Shown piece after piece: positions 1 through 6,287 of a DNA stretch of 6,503 nt. Position 1 is the first letter of the stretch, and each line of letters opens with the position of its first letter. The notes under the pieces were generated by a model. It worked only from the letters and a program-made list of their open reading frames with translations. It did no database searches and was not told the DNA's origin. The DNA lies in assembly GCA_013813675.1 (NCBI GenBank), contig JACCRH010000215.1, positions 1 to 6,503 of the forward strand. The letters are read 5' to 3'. This DNA is from Gemmatimonadales bacterium (lineage in GTDB: Bacteria; Gemmatimonadota; Gemmatimonadetes; Gemmatimonadales; GWC2-71-9). The position numbers and the translations under genes were made by a program.

Positions 1-710
1 CAGGCGTCGTTCACGTTGCAGAAGAACGCCAGGTCGAAGTAGAACATCATCACCCCGATCTCGTGCACCTCCCCGCCGAAGTGTTTGCAGGTATAGCCGT
101 GTGCCAGCTCATGCACCGCGATGATGAGGGTGGTCGCTGCCCAGAGAAACGCGTAATCTCGCAGTGAGGCGCGCAGGAGGTAGACGTCGCTCATGGCGCC
201 CACGAACTGCGGCCACTTGAGCGCCAGGATCACGAGATACGTCGCGAAGAGTGCGACGGAAGCGACCAGGAATCCGCGGCTGAAGAAGAATTGGAGGTAG
301 GGCAGGGTGCGGTCCATAAACCGATCGGGGTCGCCCACCGACCAGCGCAGCCTGAGGATGTCGCCCTTGAACGGGCCGGTGCTGAGCCGGGTGCGACGCT
401 GCGCGCGGAGCCGCTCCATCAGCAGGACCGAGCTCTCGCGGACCGTTCTCTCGGCCAGGCCCATCGTCTTGAGCTTTTCGGCGAAGCGTCCCACCGTCGC
501 GGTGCTCACCTTCAGGCCCTGGTCGACCAGCGCGGCGGCGGCCTCCGCGACGGTGCGCCGGCCGTCGAGCGACTGCATGACGGCGATCTCCACCGGGCGA
601 AAGCGAAAGTATTTTCTGGTGGAGGGGTCCTTCACGATGAAGCTCTGCTCGCCCCGATAGGTCTGCTGGACCAGGACCAGGTCGGCGCGGAGTCGGGGGC
701 GCTCGCTCAT
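1..710 (-). CDS. PqqD-like domain / M50 (site-2 protease-type) zinc metallopeptidase, 3' part outside window
   Basis: Reading leftward from ATG at 710, 236 codons stay open to the window edge, so the C-terminal part is missing. Residues ~25-95 look like a PqqD-type winged-helix peptide-binding domain (YFRFRPVEIAVMQSLDG, then a helical stretch ending KLKTMGLAE). Hydrophobic helices follow at ~145-165 and ~186-203. The second carries the M50 zinc motif HELAH (H200, E201, H204), continuing into CKHFGGEVHEIGV and a CNVNDA segment. This arrangement is familiar from PqqD-M50 proteins encoded beside HlyD-type adaptors. By family, M50 enzymes cleave within or near the membrane and PqqD-like domains bind leader peptides, so the likely role is recognising and processing or moving a small peptide (inference). 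Its ATG overlaps the previous stop (ATGA, 707-710) and its own ribosome site is weak, which points to translational coupling. The second zinc-ligand motif would lie beyond position 1. Confidence 0.92.
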   Translation of the reverse strand, partial: MSERPRLRADLVLVQQTYRGEQSFIVKDPSTRKYFRFRPVEIAVMQSLDGRRTVAEAAAALVDQGLKVSTATVGRFAEKLKTMGLAERTVRESSVLLMERLRAQRRTRLSTGPFKGDILRLRWSVGDPDRFMDRTLPYLQFFFSRGFLVASVALFATYLVILALKWPQFVGAMSDVYLLRASLRDYAFLWAATTLIIAVHELAHGYTCKHFGGEVHEIGVMMFYFDLAFFCNVNDA

Positions 711-1675
711 GGTCCGGTCCGCACCACCTTCTCGCCCGGCGCCAGCCCGCTCACCACTTCGACCCGCTCTCCGGGGAGTTCCCCGCCCACCGTGACCTGC
801 CGGAGCGAGGTCCGGTCGGCATCCCAGACCAGCGCGTATCCCTCACCGATCGCCTCGCGGGGTACGGCGACCACCCGGCGGGTTTCCGAGCCGATCCTCA
901 GCGTCACGCTGCTCCCGGGCGGCAGCCGTTCGCCGGAGGTGAGCTGGAGTACCACCTCGCGGGTCCCGCTCGCCGGGTCGATGACCGGGCTGCCCCGTAC
1001 GACCCTGGCTCGAGCCTTCTGGCCGCGCGGGCCGAGCACGTCGGCCTCGGCGCCAAGCTTCACCCCGAAGGCGGAGGCCTCGGGGATCCGCACGGCGGCG
1101 AGCACCGGCGAGAGCGCGGTCAGGTGGAACAGCGAGTCGCCGGCGTCGACCAGCCGGCCGATGCGCGCGCTCCGTCCGGTGACCACTCCGCCGAACGGGG
1201 CCACGATCCGGGTGAGGTCGAAGTCGCGCTGAGCCTTCTTGAGTGCCAGCACGGCCTCTCCAAGCTCGAGCTCCACGCGCTCCGAGTCGGACTGGCTGAC
1301 GAGGCCGGCCAACCTAAGCGCACGCAGGCGCTTGGCCTGGACCGCCGCGTTGTCGTGTCGGTCGTTTGATTGGGCGAGTGCGATCGCCTGGTCCGCGCTT
1401 TCCAGGCGCGCCAGAGGCTGGCCTGGCCCGACCTTGCTGCCCAGGTCCACCAGGATGGACTCGACGATACCGGGAGACCGTGCGTAGATCGCCGCGTCGT
1501 GCTCGACGTAGAGCTGGGCGGGGAGCGAGAGCGGCAGCTCCACGGTCACGGTGTCGGCGGTGACGAGCGTCGGGGGGGCGGGGGTGTCGGCCGGCTCACG
1601 CGCGGCGTCCGCCGCCGGACCACCGCAGGCGGCGACGGACGCGGCAATGGAGAGGGTGAGTCGGTTCAGGATCAC
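707..1675 (-). CDS. Lipoprotein periplasmic adaptor of the HlyD/RND membrane-fusion class
   Basis: A 322-residue protein when started at GTG 1675. That start overlaps the preceding stop as GTGA, has GGAG about 9 bases upstream, and gives a compact lipoprotein signal: Arg5, a hydrophobic stretch, then lipobox VAAC with Cys17. A start at GTG 1708 would add 11 residues and a longer overlap. After a Pro/Ala-rich linker come a first lipoyl half (YARSPGIVESILVDLGSKV, roughly residues 65-90), a helical hairpin of ~70 residues rich in Ala, Arg and Glu, the second lipoyl half (VAPFGGVVTGRSARIGRLV), and beta-barrel and membrane-proximal strands ending in GLAPGEKVVRTGP. This order is typical of AcrA/MexA-like adaptors, which bridge an inner-membrane pump to an outer-membrane channel. 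No pump or channel gene is visible here. Its partners may be the downstream M50 protein and the upstream GAF-HlyD protein (inference). Confidence 0.9.
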   Translation of the reverse strand: MILNRLTLSIAASVAACGGPAADAAREPADTPAPPTLVTADTVTVELPLSLPAQLYVEHDAAIYARSPGIVESILVDLGSKVGPGQPLARLESADQAIALAQSNDRHDNAAVQAKRLRALRLAGLVSQSDSERVELELGEAVLALKKAQRDFDLTRIVAPFGGVVTGRSARIGRLVDAGDSLFHLTALSPVLAAVRIPEASAFGVKLGAEADVLGPRGQKARARVVRGSPVIDPASGTREVVLQLTSGERLPPGSSVTLRIGSETRRVVAVPREAIGEGYALVWDADRTSLRQVTVGGELPGERVEVVSGLAPGEKVVRTGP

Positions 1676-3612
1676 GACCAGAGTCTCCACCAGAGCAGCC
1701 GGACCCACCGCACGGGTGCGCGCAACGTCCTGCCGGCGGCGGACGCCGGGTCGGTGAGCACCCGGGCGTGCGCCGCCATCTCGGCCTTGAGCAGGCCCTC
1801 GGGATTCGGAACGCTCGCCCGCACCGGGTACCGCACTCTTCCGTCTTGCTCGCGCGGCAACTGGGCTACGGAGGTCACCTGCCCGCCGAAGGTGCGGGAA
1901 GGCAGGGCATCGACCCGGAGCCGAATCTCCTGGCCGGGCCGAATCCGGAGGATGTCGCGCTGATCGACCCCGAACTCGAGCTCCAGCGTATCGGTGCGGC
2001 CCAGCGCGAGCAGCTGATCGCCCTCGGCCAGCGAGGTACCGATCCGCTCCTCCAGGCGCGGTGTCAGCACCATGCCGGCGACAGGCGCCCGCACGTTCGT
2101 CAGGGCGAGCTCCTCGTCCAGCAGGGCCAGCTCCCGGCGCAGCGCCTCTGCTCGGATCCGGTGCAGCCGCTCTTCCGCCGGGTCGCCCCGGCTGGTGGCG
2201 AGCGACGCGAGCCGATCGGCGGTGGCGGCATCCGCCTCGGTCGCTTGCCGCTCGGCGGCCAGCGGCGTGGCTCGGAGGACGGCCAGCAGGTCGCCTCGCC
2301 GCACCCCTCCCCCCTCGCGCACCCCAATCCGCTCGACGGTGCCGTCCACCAGGACCCGGACGGGCATGAAGCCGGTGGGTCGGAACACGGGATGTTCTCC
2401 GGAGACCCGGAGCGGCCAGCGGATCAGGGTGAGGGCGGCGAGAAGTAGAAGGGCGATCCCGGCAAAGGCCTGGACCCGGCGACGCGGCAGGGCCAGCAGT
2501 GCCTGTTTGCGGGCGGCCAGAGCACCGAGGGCGTCAGCCATCGGCACCTGGTGATAGAGCTGCGCGTTGCGCAGGGCGACGCCGGTCTGGTTGGCCAGGA
2601 TCGCGGCGACCTCCCGCTGGGTCTCGCCCGCGAAGTCGGCAGTTGCCGACTCGAAGAGGAGCACGCCGAGCACCCCCTCCTCGTCCTTCAGCGGCAGATA
2701 GAGCCCGCTTTTCACCTGGTCCGTCACCAGGTCTTGCCCGAAGACGGTGACGAAGAGGCGCTCGGCGTCGGAGGCCGGATCGTCGCGGTCGGTGAGGTAG
2801 AGGGGCTCACCCCGCCCCGCCGCCCACTCCGCGCGGGCGATCAGGTCGCGGAGCCGGGGGTCGTCGGGGTCCACCGTCTCCTGCCCCGCCACGGCCCGGA
2901 TGTCGCACCTGCCCTTTTCGTTGAGGCCCACGGCGCCGCGATCAAAGGTGAGGGCCCGCGACGCGAGATTGACCACCGACTGCAGCACCCGGTCGATGTC
3001 GAGGGTGGCAGTGATCTCGCGGCTGATCTCGAGCAGGACGGCGAGGTCGCGCGCCCGGCGCTCGGAGCCGTGCAGCTGCGCGTTCCGCAGCGAGCTGGCC
3101 GCGGCCGCCGCAAGTCCCTCCAGCAGCTCCCGATCGTGGGCGTTGAAGACACCGGTGCCGGTCCGCTTGTCCACCACCTGGATGGCGCCCACCGTCACCC
3201 CTCCAGCTACCATTGCCGTCGCCATGATGGTGGTGGAGATGGTGTCCTCGGTGGTGTCGGAAGCCTCCTGGAATCGCGGGTCGCGCGCGGCCTCCATGAC
3301 CATGGTGGTCCGCTGCTTCTGCGCCACGTCGCCTAAGAATCCGGTTCCGATCGGCATCTGGGCGCCCACCAGCCGGGCGGCCGAGCCTCCCAGGGCCAGT
3401 CGGCAGTGAAGCATGTCGCCCTCGGCGATCCAGAGCGACCCCCCGGAGGCGCCCACGGCCGTCAGGACCCGGTCGAAGACCCGAGGGAGCAGCTGGTCGA
3501 AATCGAGGGTTGCGTTGAACTCGAGGGCGATCGTGTGGAGGAGCCGGAGGCGCTCGACTTCCAGGCGCAACTCCTCCAGCGAGGCTGGCGGGACGCTCAG
3601 GACGTCGGGCAT
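1672..3612 (-). CDS. GAF-GAF-transmembrane-HlyD fusion protein
   Basis: 646 residues from ATG 3612. Residues 12-27 form a short Leu/Glu-rich helix. GAF domain 1 spans ~28-178 (TLDFDQLLPRVFDRVL, PIGTGFLGDVAQ, VGAIQVVDKR) and GAF domain 2 ~191-352 (TATLDIDRVLQSVVNLASRA, SGLYLPLKDEEGVLGVLLF). One membrane helix follows at ~381-399 after a basic patch (RRR, 377-379), which puts the GAF domains in the cytoplasm and the rest outside. The remainder is HlyD-like: a lipoyl half at ~417-450, a charged helical hairpin at ~452-503, the second half with VRAPVAG (507-513), and barrel strands to ~620. The C-terminus is basic and Trp-rich (RWVRLLWWRLW). GAF domains bind small ligands and HlyD arms bridge the periplasm, so this looks like an export adaptor with a built-in cytoplasmic sensor (inference). 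There is no kinase, cyclase or other signalling output domain. No clear ribosome site precedes the ATG. The last bases overlap the lipoprotein gene. Confidence 0.9.
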   Translation of the reverse strand: MPDVLSVPPASLEELRLEVERLRLLHTIALEFNATLDFDQLLPRVFDRVLTAVGASGGSLWIAEGDMLHCRLALGGSAARLVGAQMPIGTGFLGDVAQKQRTTMVMEAARDPRFQEASDTTEDTISTTIMATAMVAGGVTVGAIQVVDKRTGTGVFNAHDRELLEGLAAAAASSLRNAQLHGSERRARDLAVLLEISREITATLDIDRVLQSVVNLASRALTFDRGAVGLNEKGRCDIRAVAGQETVDPDDPRLRDLIARAEWAAGRGEPLYLTDRDDPASDAERLFVTVFGQDLVTDQVKSGLYLPLKDEEGVLGVLLFESATADFAGETQREVAAILANQTGVALRNAQLYHQVPMADALGALAARKQALLALPRRRVQAFAGIALLLLAALTLIRWPLRVSGEHPVFRPTGFMPVRVLVDGTVERIGVREGGGVRRGDLLAVLRATPLAAERQATEADAATADRLASLATSRGDPAEERLHRIRAEALRRELALLDEELALTNVRAPVAGMVLTPRLEERIGTSLAEGDQLLALGRTDTLELEFGVDQRDILRIRPGQEIRLRVDALPSRTFGGQVTSVAQLPREQDGRVRYPVRASVPNPEGLLKAEMAAHARVLTDPASAAGRTLRAPVRWVRLLWWRLWS

Positions 3613-3622
3613 GTCAGAGTAT

Positions 3623-3636
3623 GCGGCGCGCGCCGC
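3623..3636. repeat. Perfect 14-base GC palindrome just upstream of the GAF-HlyD start
   Basis: GCGGCGCGCGCCGC reads the same on both strands and ends 10 bases before the ATG at 3612. In the leftward transcript it can fold to a five-pair stem with a GCGC loop and lies where a ribosome binding site would be expected, though no clear Shine-Dalgarno sequence is seen. It may limit translation of the GAF-HlyD gene, or it may reflect only the high GC content. Confidence 0.45.
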
Positions 3637-3657
3637 CGTTCCGAAAGAGGCGGTTCC

Positions 3658-3680
3658 GGCCGGCGCGAAAAGCGCCGGCC
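3658..3680 (-). other. Alternative hairpin sharing an arm with the terminator-like stem
   Basis: Bases 3658-3666 and 3672-3680 are exact inverted repeats (9 pairs, GGCCGGCGC against GCGCCGGCC) around a 5-base loop (3667-3671). The 3672-3680 arm is also part of the terminator-like hairpin at 3672-3702, so the two structures exclude each other. The loop contains the U run that would otherwise follow the terminator stem. This is directly visible as sequence symmetry; a switching role is inference. Confidence 0.55.
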
Positions 3681-3702
3681 CTCGCTCACGCGAGGCCGGC
3701 GC
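3668..3702 (-). terminator. Terminator-like hairpin between the peptide gene and the export genes
   Basis: In the leftward transcript, bases 3702-3690 pair with 3685-3672: 13 pairs with a single bulged base and a GUGA tetraloop. They are followed at once by UUUU (3671-3668) and a C. The stem starts 20 bases after the peptide gene's stop codon. A very stable stem with only four U residues suggests a partial or leaky intrinsic terminator, giving much peptide mRNA and less message for the downstream membrane proteins. Bases 3679-3686 can also pair with 3713-3720 (8 pairs, AGCGAGGG), a third competing structure. The stem is certain from the sequence; the termination efficiency is not known. Confidence 0.65.
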
Positions 3703-3721
3703 CCGGTTGCCCAGCGAGGGA

Positions 3722-3877
3722 TTAATTGGTGAAGCTCTTCTTCCGGGGTGCGATCCTCTCCTCCAGCTCTTCGACCGAAAGCTCGACCGCCTCGGCGTCC
3801 TTCCCGGTCGCGTCGCGGACTTTGTCTTTCTGCTCGGGAGTCAACTCGATGCGGAACTGGCCCTTGGAGCTATCCAT
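3722..3877 (-). CDS. 51-residue acidic peptide, candidate substrate or precursor of the export cluster
   Basis: The start is ATG 3877 because GGAGGG lies 4 bases upstream (3887-3882). An upstream in-frame start near 3934 would add a Pro/Arg-rich stretch that looks non-coding. The peptide opens MDSSKGQFRIELTPEQ, continues through an ATGKDAEAVEL segment to the acidic helix SVEELEERIAP (34-44), and ends in a short basic tail, RKKSFTN. The first 44 residues carry 12 Asp/Glu against 7 Lys/Arg. There is no Cys, signal peptide, membrane helix or Gly-Gly cleavage site. I do not recognise a named family, although short proteins with an ELEERIAP-like segment seem familiar from peptide-export neighbourhoods (memory, not a search). 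First place in the operon, its own good ribosome site, a terminator-like hairpin after it and a PqqD-M50 gene downstream fit a leader-bearing peptide. It could instead be a small accessory or regulatory protein of the complex. Confidence 0.8.
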   Translation of the reverse strand: MDSSKGQFRIELTPEQKDKVRDATGKDAEAVELSVEELEERIAPRKKSFTN

Positions 3878-3881
3878 GATA

Positions 3882-3887
3882 CCCTCC
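3882..3887 (-). promoter_or_regulatory. Ribosome binding site of the 51-residue peptide
   Basis: GGAGGG on the minus strand, 4 bases before ATG 3877 (5 if counted from GGAGG). It is the strongest Shine-Dalgarno match in the leftward unit and decides the start of the small peptide. The genes below it have weak sites or rely on 4-base overlaps, so the peptide is probably made in excess. Confidence 0.75.
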
Positions 3888-3948
3888 GATAGTGGTCGCG
3901 GCGTACGGGGGACAGGCGAAAGAACTGATGGCAATGTCGGGCGGGGCC

Positions 3949-3987
3949 GTGAATCCTCTGTGAATCCCTATTGCCCTTCCGTGAATC
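3949..3987. promoter_or_regulatory. Three GTGAATC direct repeats in the divergent promoter region (candidate SARP/BTAD operator)
   Basis: GTGAATC occurs exactly at 3949-3955, 3960-3966 and 3981-3987, so the start-to-start distances are 11 and 21 bases, about one and two turns of DNA. All copies therefore face the same side. SARP regulators (OmpR-like winged helix plus BTAD) are known to bind heptameric direct repeats with an 11-base period near the -35 region, and the adjacent rightward gene is of that class. The repeats lie 72 bases upstream of the peptide ATG and 38 bases upstream of the preferred regulator start. They could therefore control either unit or both. The repeats and spacing are seen; the binding protein is inferred. 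Confidence 0.65.
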
Positions 3988-3998
3988 GGGCGTAGGTT
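3971..3998 (+). promoter_or_regulatory. Weak candidate promoter for the regulator gene
   Basis: TTGCCC (3971-3976), 16 bases, then TAGGTT (3993-3998): 4/6 and 3/6 matches to the sigma-70 consensus. The third GTGAATC copy sits between the boxes and ends 5 bases before the -10 box. Transcription from here would begin near 4005, which fits a start codon at 4026 better than one at 3999. The match is weak, and promoter consensus in this phylum is uncertain. No convincing -35/-10 pair was found for the leftward unit. Confidence 0.25.
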
Positions 3999-4014
3999 GT
4001 GGCCTTGGTTCCCC

Positions 4015-4018
4015 AGGA
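4015..4018 (+). promoter_or_regulatory. Ribosome binding site deciding the regulator start
   Basis: AGGA at 4015-4018 stands 7 bases before GTG 4026. The upstream in-frame GTG at 3999 has no comparable site and lies only 11 bases after the last operator-like repeat. Starting at 4026 also places the first conserved strand (VLTLIGSPSV) about five residues from the N-terminus, as is usual for BTAD regulators. Confidence 0.5.
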
Positions 4019-4025
4019 CAATCGC

Positions 4026-6287
4026 GTGCCGGGTGCCGTGCTGACCTTGATCGGATCTCCCAGCGTCGCCCACCCCGACGGAGAGCGGGTCACGCCTCAG
4101 CCCGGCGCCAAGGGGCTGGCCCTCCTCGCCTACCTCACGCTCGAGCCCCATCCCCACACCCGTGAAGCGCTCGCCGACCTGCTCTGGGGTGAATCCCCGG
4201 AGGTGGAGGCGCGCGCCTCCCTGCGCCAGGTGCTCAAGCACCTTCGCGCCTCGCTGGGTGGGGTGGTGCACTGCGACCGGCAGCTGGTCGAGCTGGCCGA
4301 GCCGGTGCGCTGCGACGTGGTGGATTTCCTCGGGAAGGCGGAGCTGGACCCCGAGGCCGCCGTTGCGATCGACGTGCCCCGGTTCCTCGCCGGGTTCTCC
4401 ATCCGCCACGCGCCCCAGTTCGACGACTGGGTCGCGGAGACCAGGTCGGGCCTGCTCCAGCGGTACGTCAGCGCTCTCGGCACGCTCGCGCGGGACGCGA
4501 TGGATCAGCGGCACTGGCGGGAGGCGGTCGAGCGGGCCGACCGGTGGCTGGCCTGTGACCGCCTGTCCGAGGAGGCGGCCCGGGCGACGATCGAGGCGAG
4601 GTACCTCGCGGGGGACCGGGGAGCGGCGCTGGCCAAGCTCGCCGAGTACCGGGCCGCTCTGCTTCGGGAGACGGGATGCGCGCCCTCTACCGCCTTGATC
4701 GGCCTGGGCCGACGCATCGAGTCCGACGCCGGGCCGGTCCGCCCTGGCCCGGGCAGCGATCAGGGGTACGCGCGGGCTCCCTCCTTCGAGGCCAGCCTCA
4801 TCGGTCGCGCGCCTGAGTGGAACGCGCTGGTGCGGGCGTGGAAGGACGCGGTGAAGGGCGGGCGAAGGATCGTGCTGATCGAGGGAGAGGCGGGAATCGG
4901 GAAATCTCGACTGGTGGACGAGTTTCTCCGGACGGTCGTCGCCGGCGGCGCGACCGTGCTCAGAGGGCGCGGTTATGATGCGACCGCCACGGTGCCGTTC
5001 GCTCCGATCGTGGAGGCGCTCCGCTGCGCCCTGGATGCGCCTGGTCTGGCGGGAACCGACGCCGAATGGCTCATCGAGACGGGAAGGCTCCTGCCTGAGC
5101 TGCGCCAGCGATTCCCCGGTCTCGCCGAGCCCGAGCCGACCACCGACCCGACCGATGCCTGGCGGCTGTACGAGGGCATCGCGCAGCTCATCGCCTCGCT
5201 GGCCGGCGAGCGACCGCTCGTGATCTCGGTGGACGACCTTCAGTGGTGTGACGAGGACAGCTGCAAGCTCATCCAGTTCCTCGTCCGACGGCTGGACCCG
5301 GCTCCTATCCTTTGGCTGGGGACCACCACGCTCGGGGAACTGGAGCGGGACGCACCGGCTGCCCGGCTCTGCCGGACGCTCCGCGCCAAGGCCGATGCGG
5401 AGACCATTCCACTTGCGGGCCTGAGGGAGGAGGAAGTCTGGCAGCTGGTGCGGGAGATGGGTCATGTGAGCACACCGACCGGGGCGCGTCGCTTCGCCCG
5501 CCGCATCTATCGAATCACGGACGGGAATCCTTTCTACATCCTCGAGCTGATCAAGACGATGTTCGTACAGGGGCTTCTGGCGGCCGACGACGAGAGCGGC
5601 GAATGGAAGGCGGCCCCATCCGTGCTCGAGGGGGGGAAGGAGTTTCCCCTGTCGCGAACTGTGCACGACGTCATCGCCGAGCGGGTGGACCGGCTGCCCG
5701 AGGAGCTGGGCGAAGTCCTGATCACCGTGGCGGTGGCCGGCGGGGCGGGGTGCCGGCCTGAAGTGATCTCCCACGTACACGGGATCTCGCGCCTCCATGC
5801 CGCGGCGGTATGCGACGGGCTGGCGGAACGCCTCCTGCTGGGCGAAGGCGGGGGCGTGTATCGCTGCCTCCATCCGGTGATCGCGCACGTGGTGCGGGAC
5901 GGGCTGACCCCCACCCGGCGACGCGAAGTACACCATGCGCTCGCTGCCTCACTCGAGGTGCTCACGCCGGCGACGGATGTGCGGAGCGTCGCTGGAGAGG
6001 TCGCCCGTCACGCTGAGCGGGGGGGCGACCACCGGCTTGCCTACCGCTCGGCGCTGCTTGCCAGTGAGGGCGCGCTCCTGCGCTTCGCCTTTGCCGAAGC
6101 CCTCACCTGGCTCGACCTTGCCTCGGCAGTGGCGGGTGACCGGCTGGAGACCGATGAAGTCGATCGCCGAACGGCGGCGTTGATGGAGACGGCGGGCTGG
6201 AGTGAGACGCCGGCGACCCGCCGGAGCCGGCCGCCGGTGACGAGGGAGATCGTGGGGCAGGACTTGGATCTGCCGGTGCGGGGCTGA
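4026..6287 (+). CDS. SARP/BTAD-type transcriptional regulator with AAA/STAND ATPase domain
   Basis: 753 residues from GTG 4026; the longest in-frame reading begins at GTG 3999 (762). Residues ~5-90 form an OmpR-like winged helix (VLTLIGSPSV, LLAYLTLEPH, ALADLLWG, RASLRQVLKHLRASLG). Residues ~95-232 are the helical BTAD domain (FLAGF, FDDWVAETRSGLLQRYVSAL, AEYRAALLRETG). After a Pro/Gly linker comes an AAA_16/STAND-type NTPase with Walker A GEAGIGKS (287-294), Walker B VISVDDLQW (Asp403/Asp404) and a downstream DGNPFYILEL motif (499-508). A helical region follows. The protein ends without recognisable TPR repeats, so it is shorter than many BTAD-ATPase regulators of ~1000 residues. Such proteins bind direct-repeat operators and activate nearby genes, with ATP binding acting as a switch. 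The divergent position next to the GTGAATC repeats suggests it controls the peptide-export unit and possibly itself (inference). The ligand is unknown. Confidence 0.9.
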   Translation: MPGAVLTLIGSPSVAHPDGERVTPQPGAKGLALLAYLTLEPHPHTREALADLLWGESPEVEARASLRQVLKHLRASLGGVVHCDRQLVELAEPVRCDVVDFLGKAELDPEAAVAIDVPRFLAGFSIRHAPQFDDWVAETRSGLLQRYVSALGTLARDAMDQRHWREAVERADRWLACDRLSEEAARATIEARYLAGDRGAALAKLAEYRAALLRETGCAPSTALIGLGRRIESDAGPVRPGPGSDQGYARAPSFEASLIGRAPEWNALVRAWKDAVKGGRRIVLIEGEAGIGKSRLVDEFLRTVVAGGATVLRGRGYDATATVPFAPIVEALRCALDAPGLAGTDAEWLIETGRLLPELRQRFPGLAEPEPTTDPTDAWRLYEGIAQLIASLAGERPLVISVDDLQWCDEDSCKLIQFLVRRLDPAPILWLGTTTLGELERDAPAARLCRTLRAKADAETIPLAGLREEEVWQLVREMGHVSTPTGARRFARRIYRITDGNPFYILELIKTMFVQGLLAADDESGEWKAAPSVLEGGKEFPLSRTVHDVIAERVDRLPEELGEVLITVAVAGGAGCRPEVISHVHGISRLHAAAVCDGLAERLLLGEGGGVYRCLHPVIAHVVRDGLTPTRRREVHHALAASLEVLTPATDVRSVAGEVARHAERGGDHRLAYRSALLASEGALLRFAFAEALTWLDLASAVAGDRLETDEVDRRTAALMETAGWSETPATRRSRPPVTREIVGQDLDLPVRG

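Noticed and set aside
291..1232. A 313-codon plus-strand frame opposite the lipoprotein adaptor and M50 genes
   Set aside because: The opposite strand has well-supported domains and gene overlaps, while this frame gives low-complexity Ser/Thr/Arg/Pro sequence.
1676..1708. Longer lipoprotein adaptor starting at GTG 1708
   Set aside because: GTG 1675 gives a GTGA overlap, a suitable upstream GGAG and a typical short lipoprotein signal. The longer form would put an acidic residue near the N-terminus and lengthen the signal unnecessarily.
1768..3732. Several plus-strand frames opposite the GAF-HlyD gene (1768-2448, 2551-3336, 3406-3732)
   Set aside because: They are shadows of the GAF-HlyD coding frame, with no ribosome sites or domain patterns of their own.
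3878..3934. N-terminal extension of the small peptide to a start at 3934
   Set aside because: The extension is Pro/Arg-rich and includes the strong ribosome site (3882-3887) serving ATG 3877, so the shorter form is preferred.
3870..5936. A 688-codon open frame on the minus strand opposite the regulator
   Set aside because: It is antisense to a clear BTAD/ATPase gene. Its translation is rich in His, Arg, Pro and Gly with no recognisable domain, as expected for a high-GC shadow frame.
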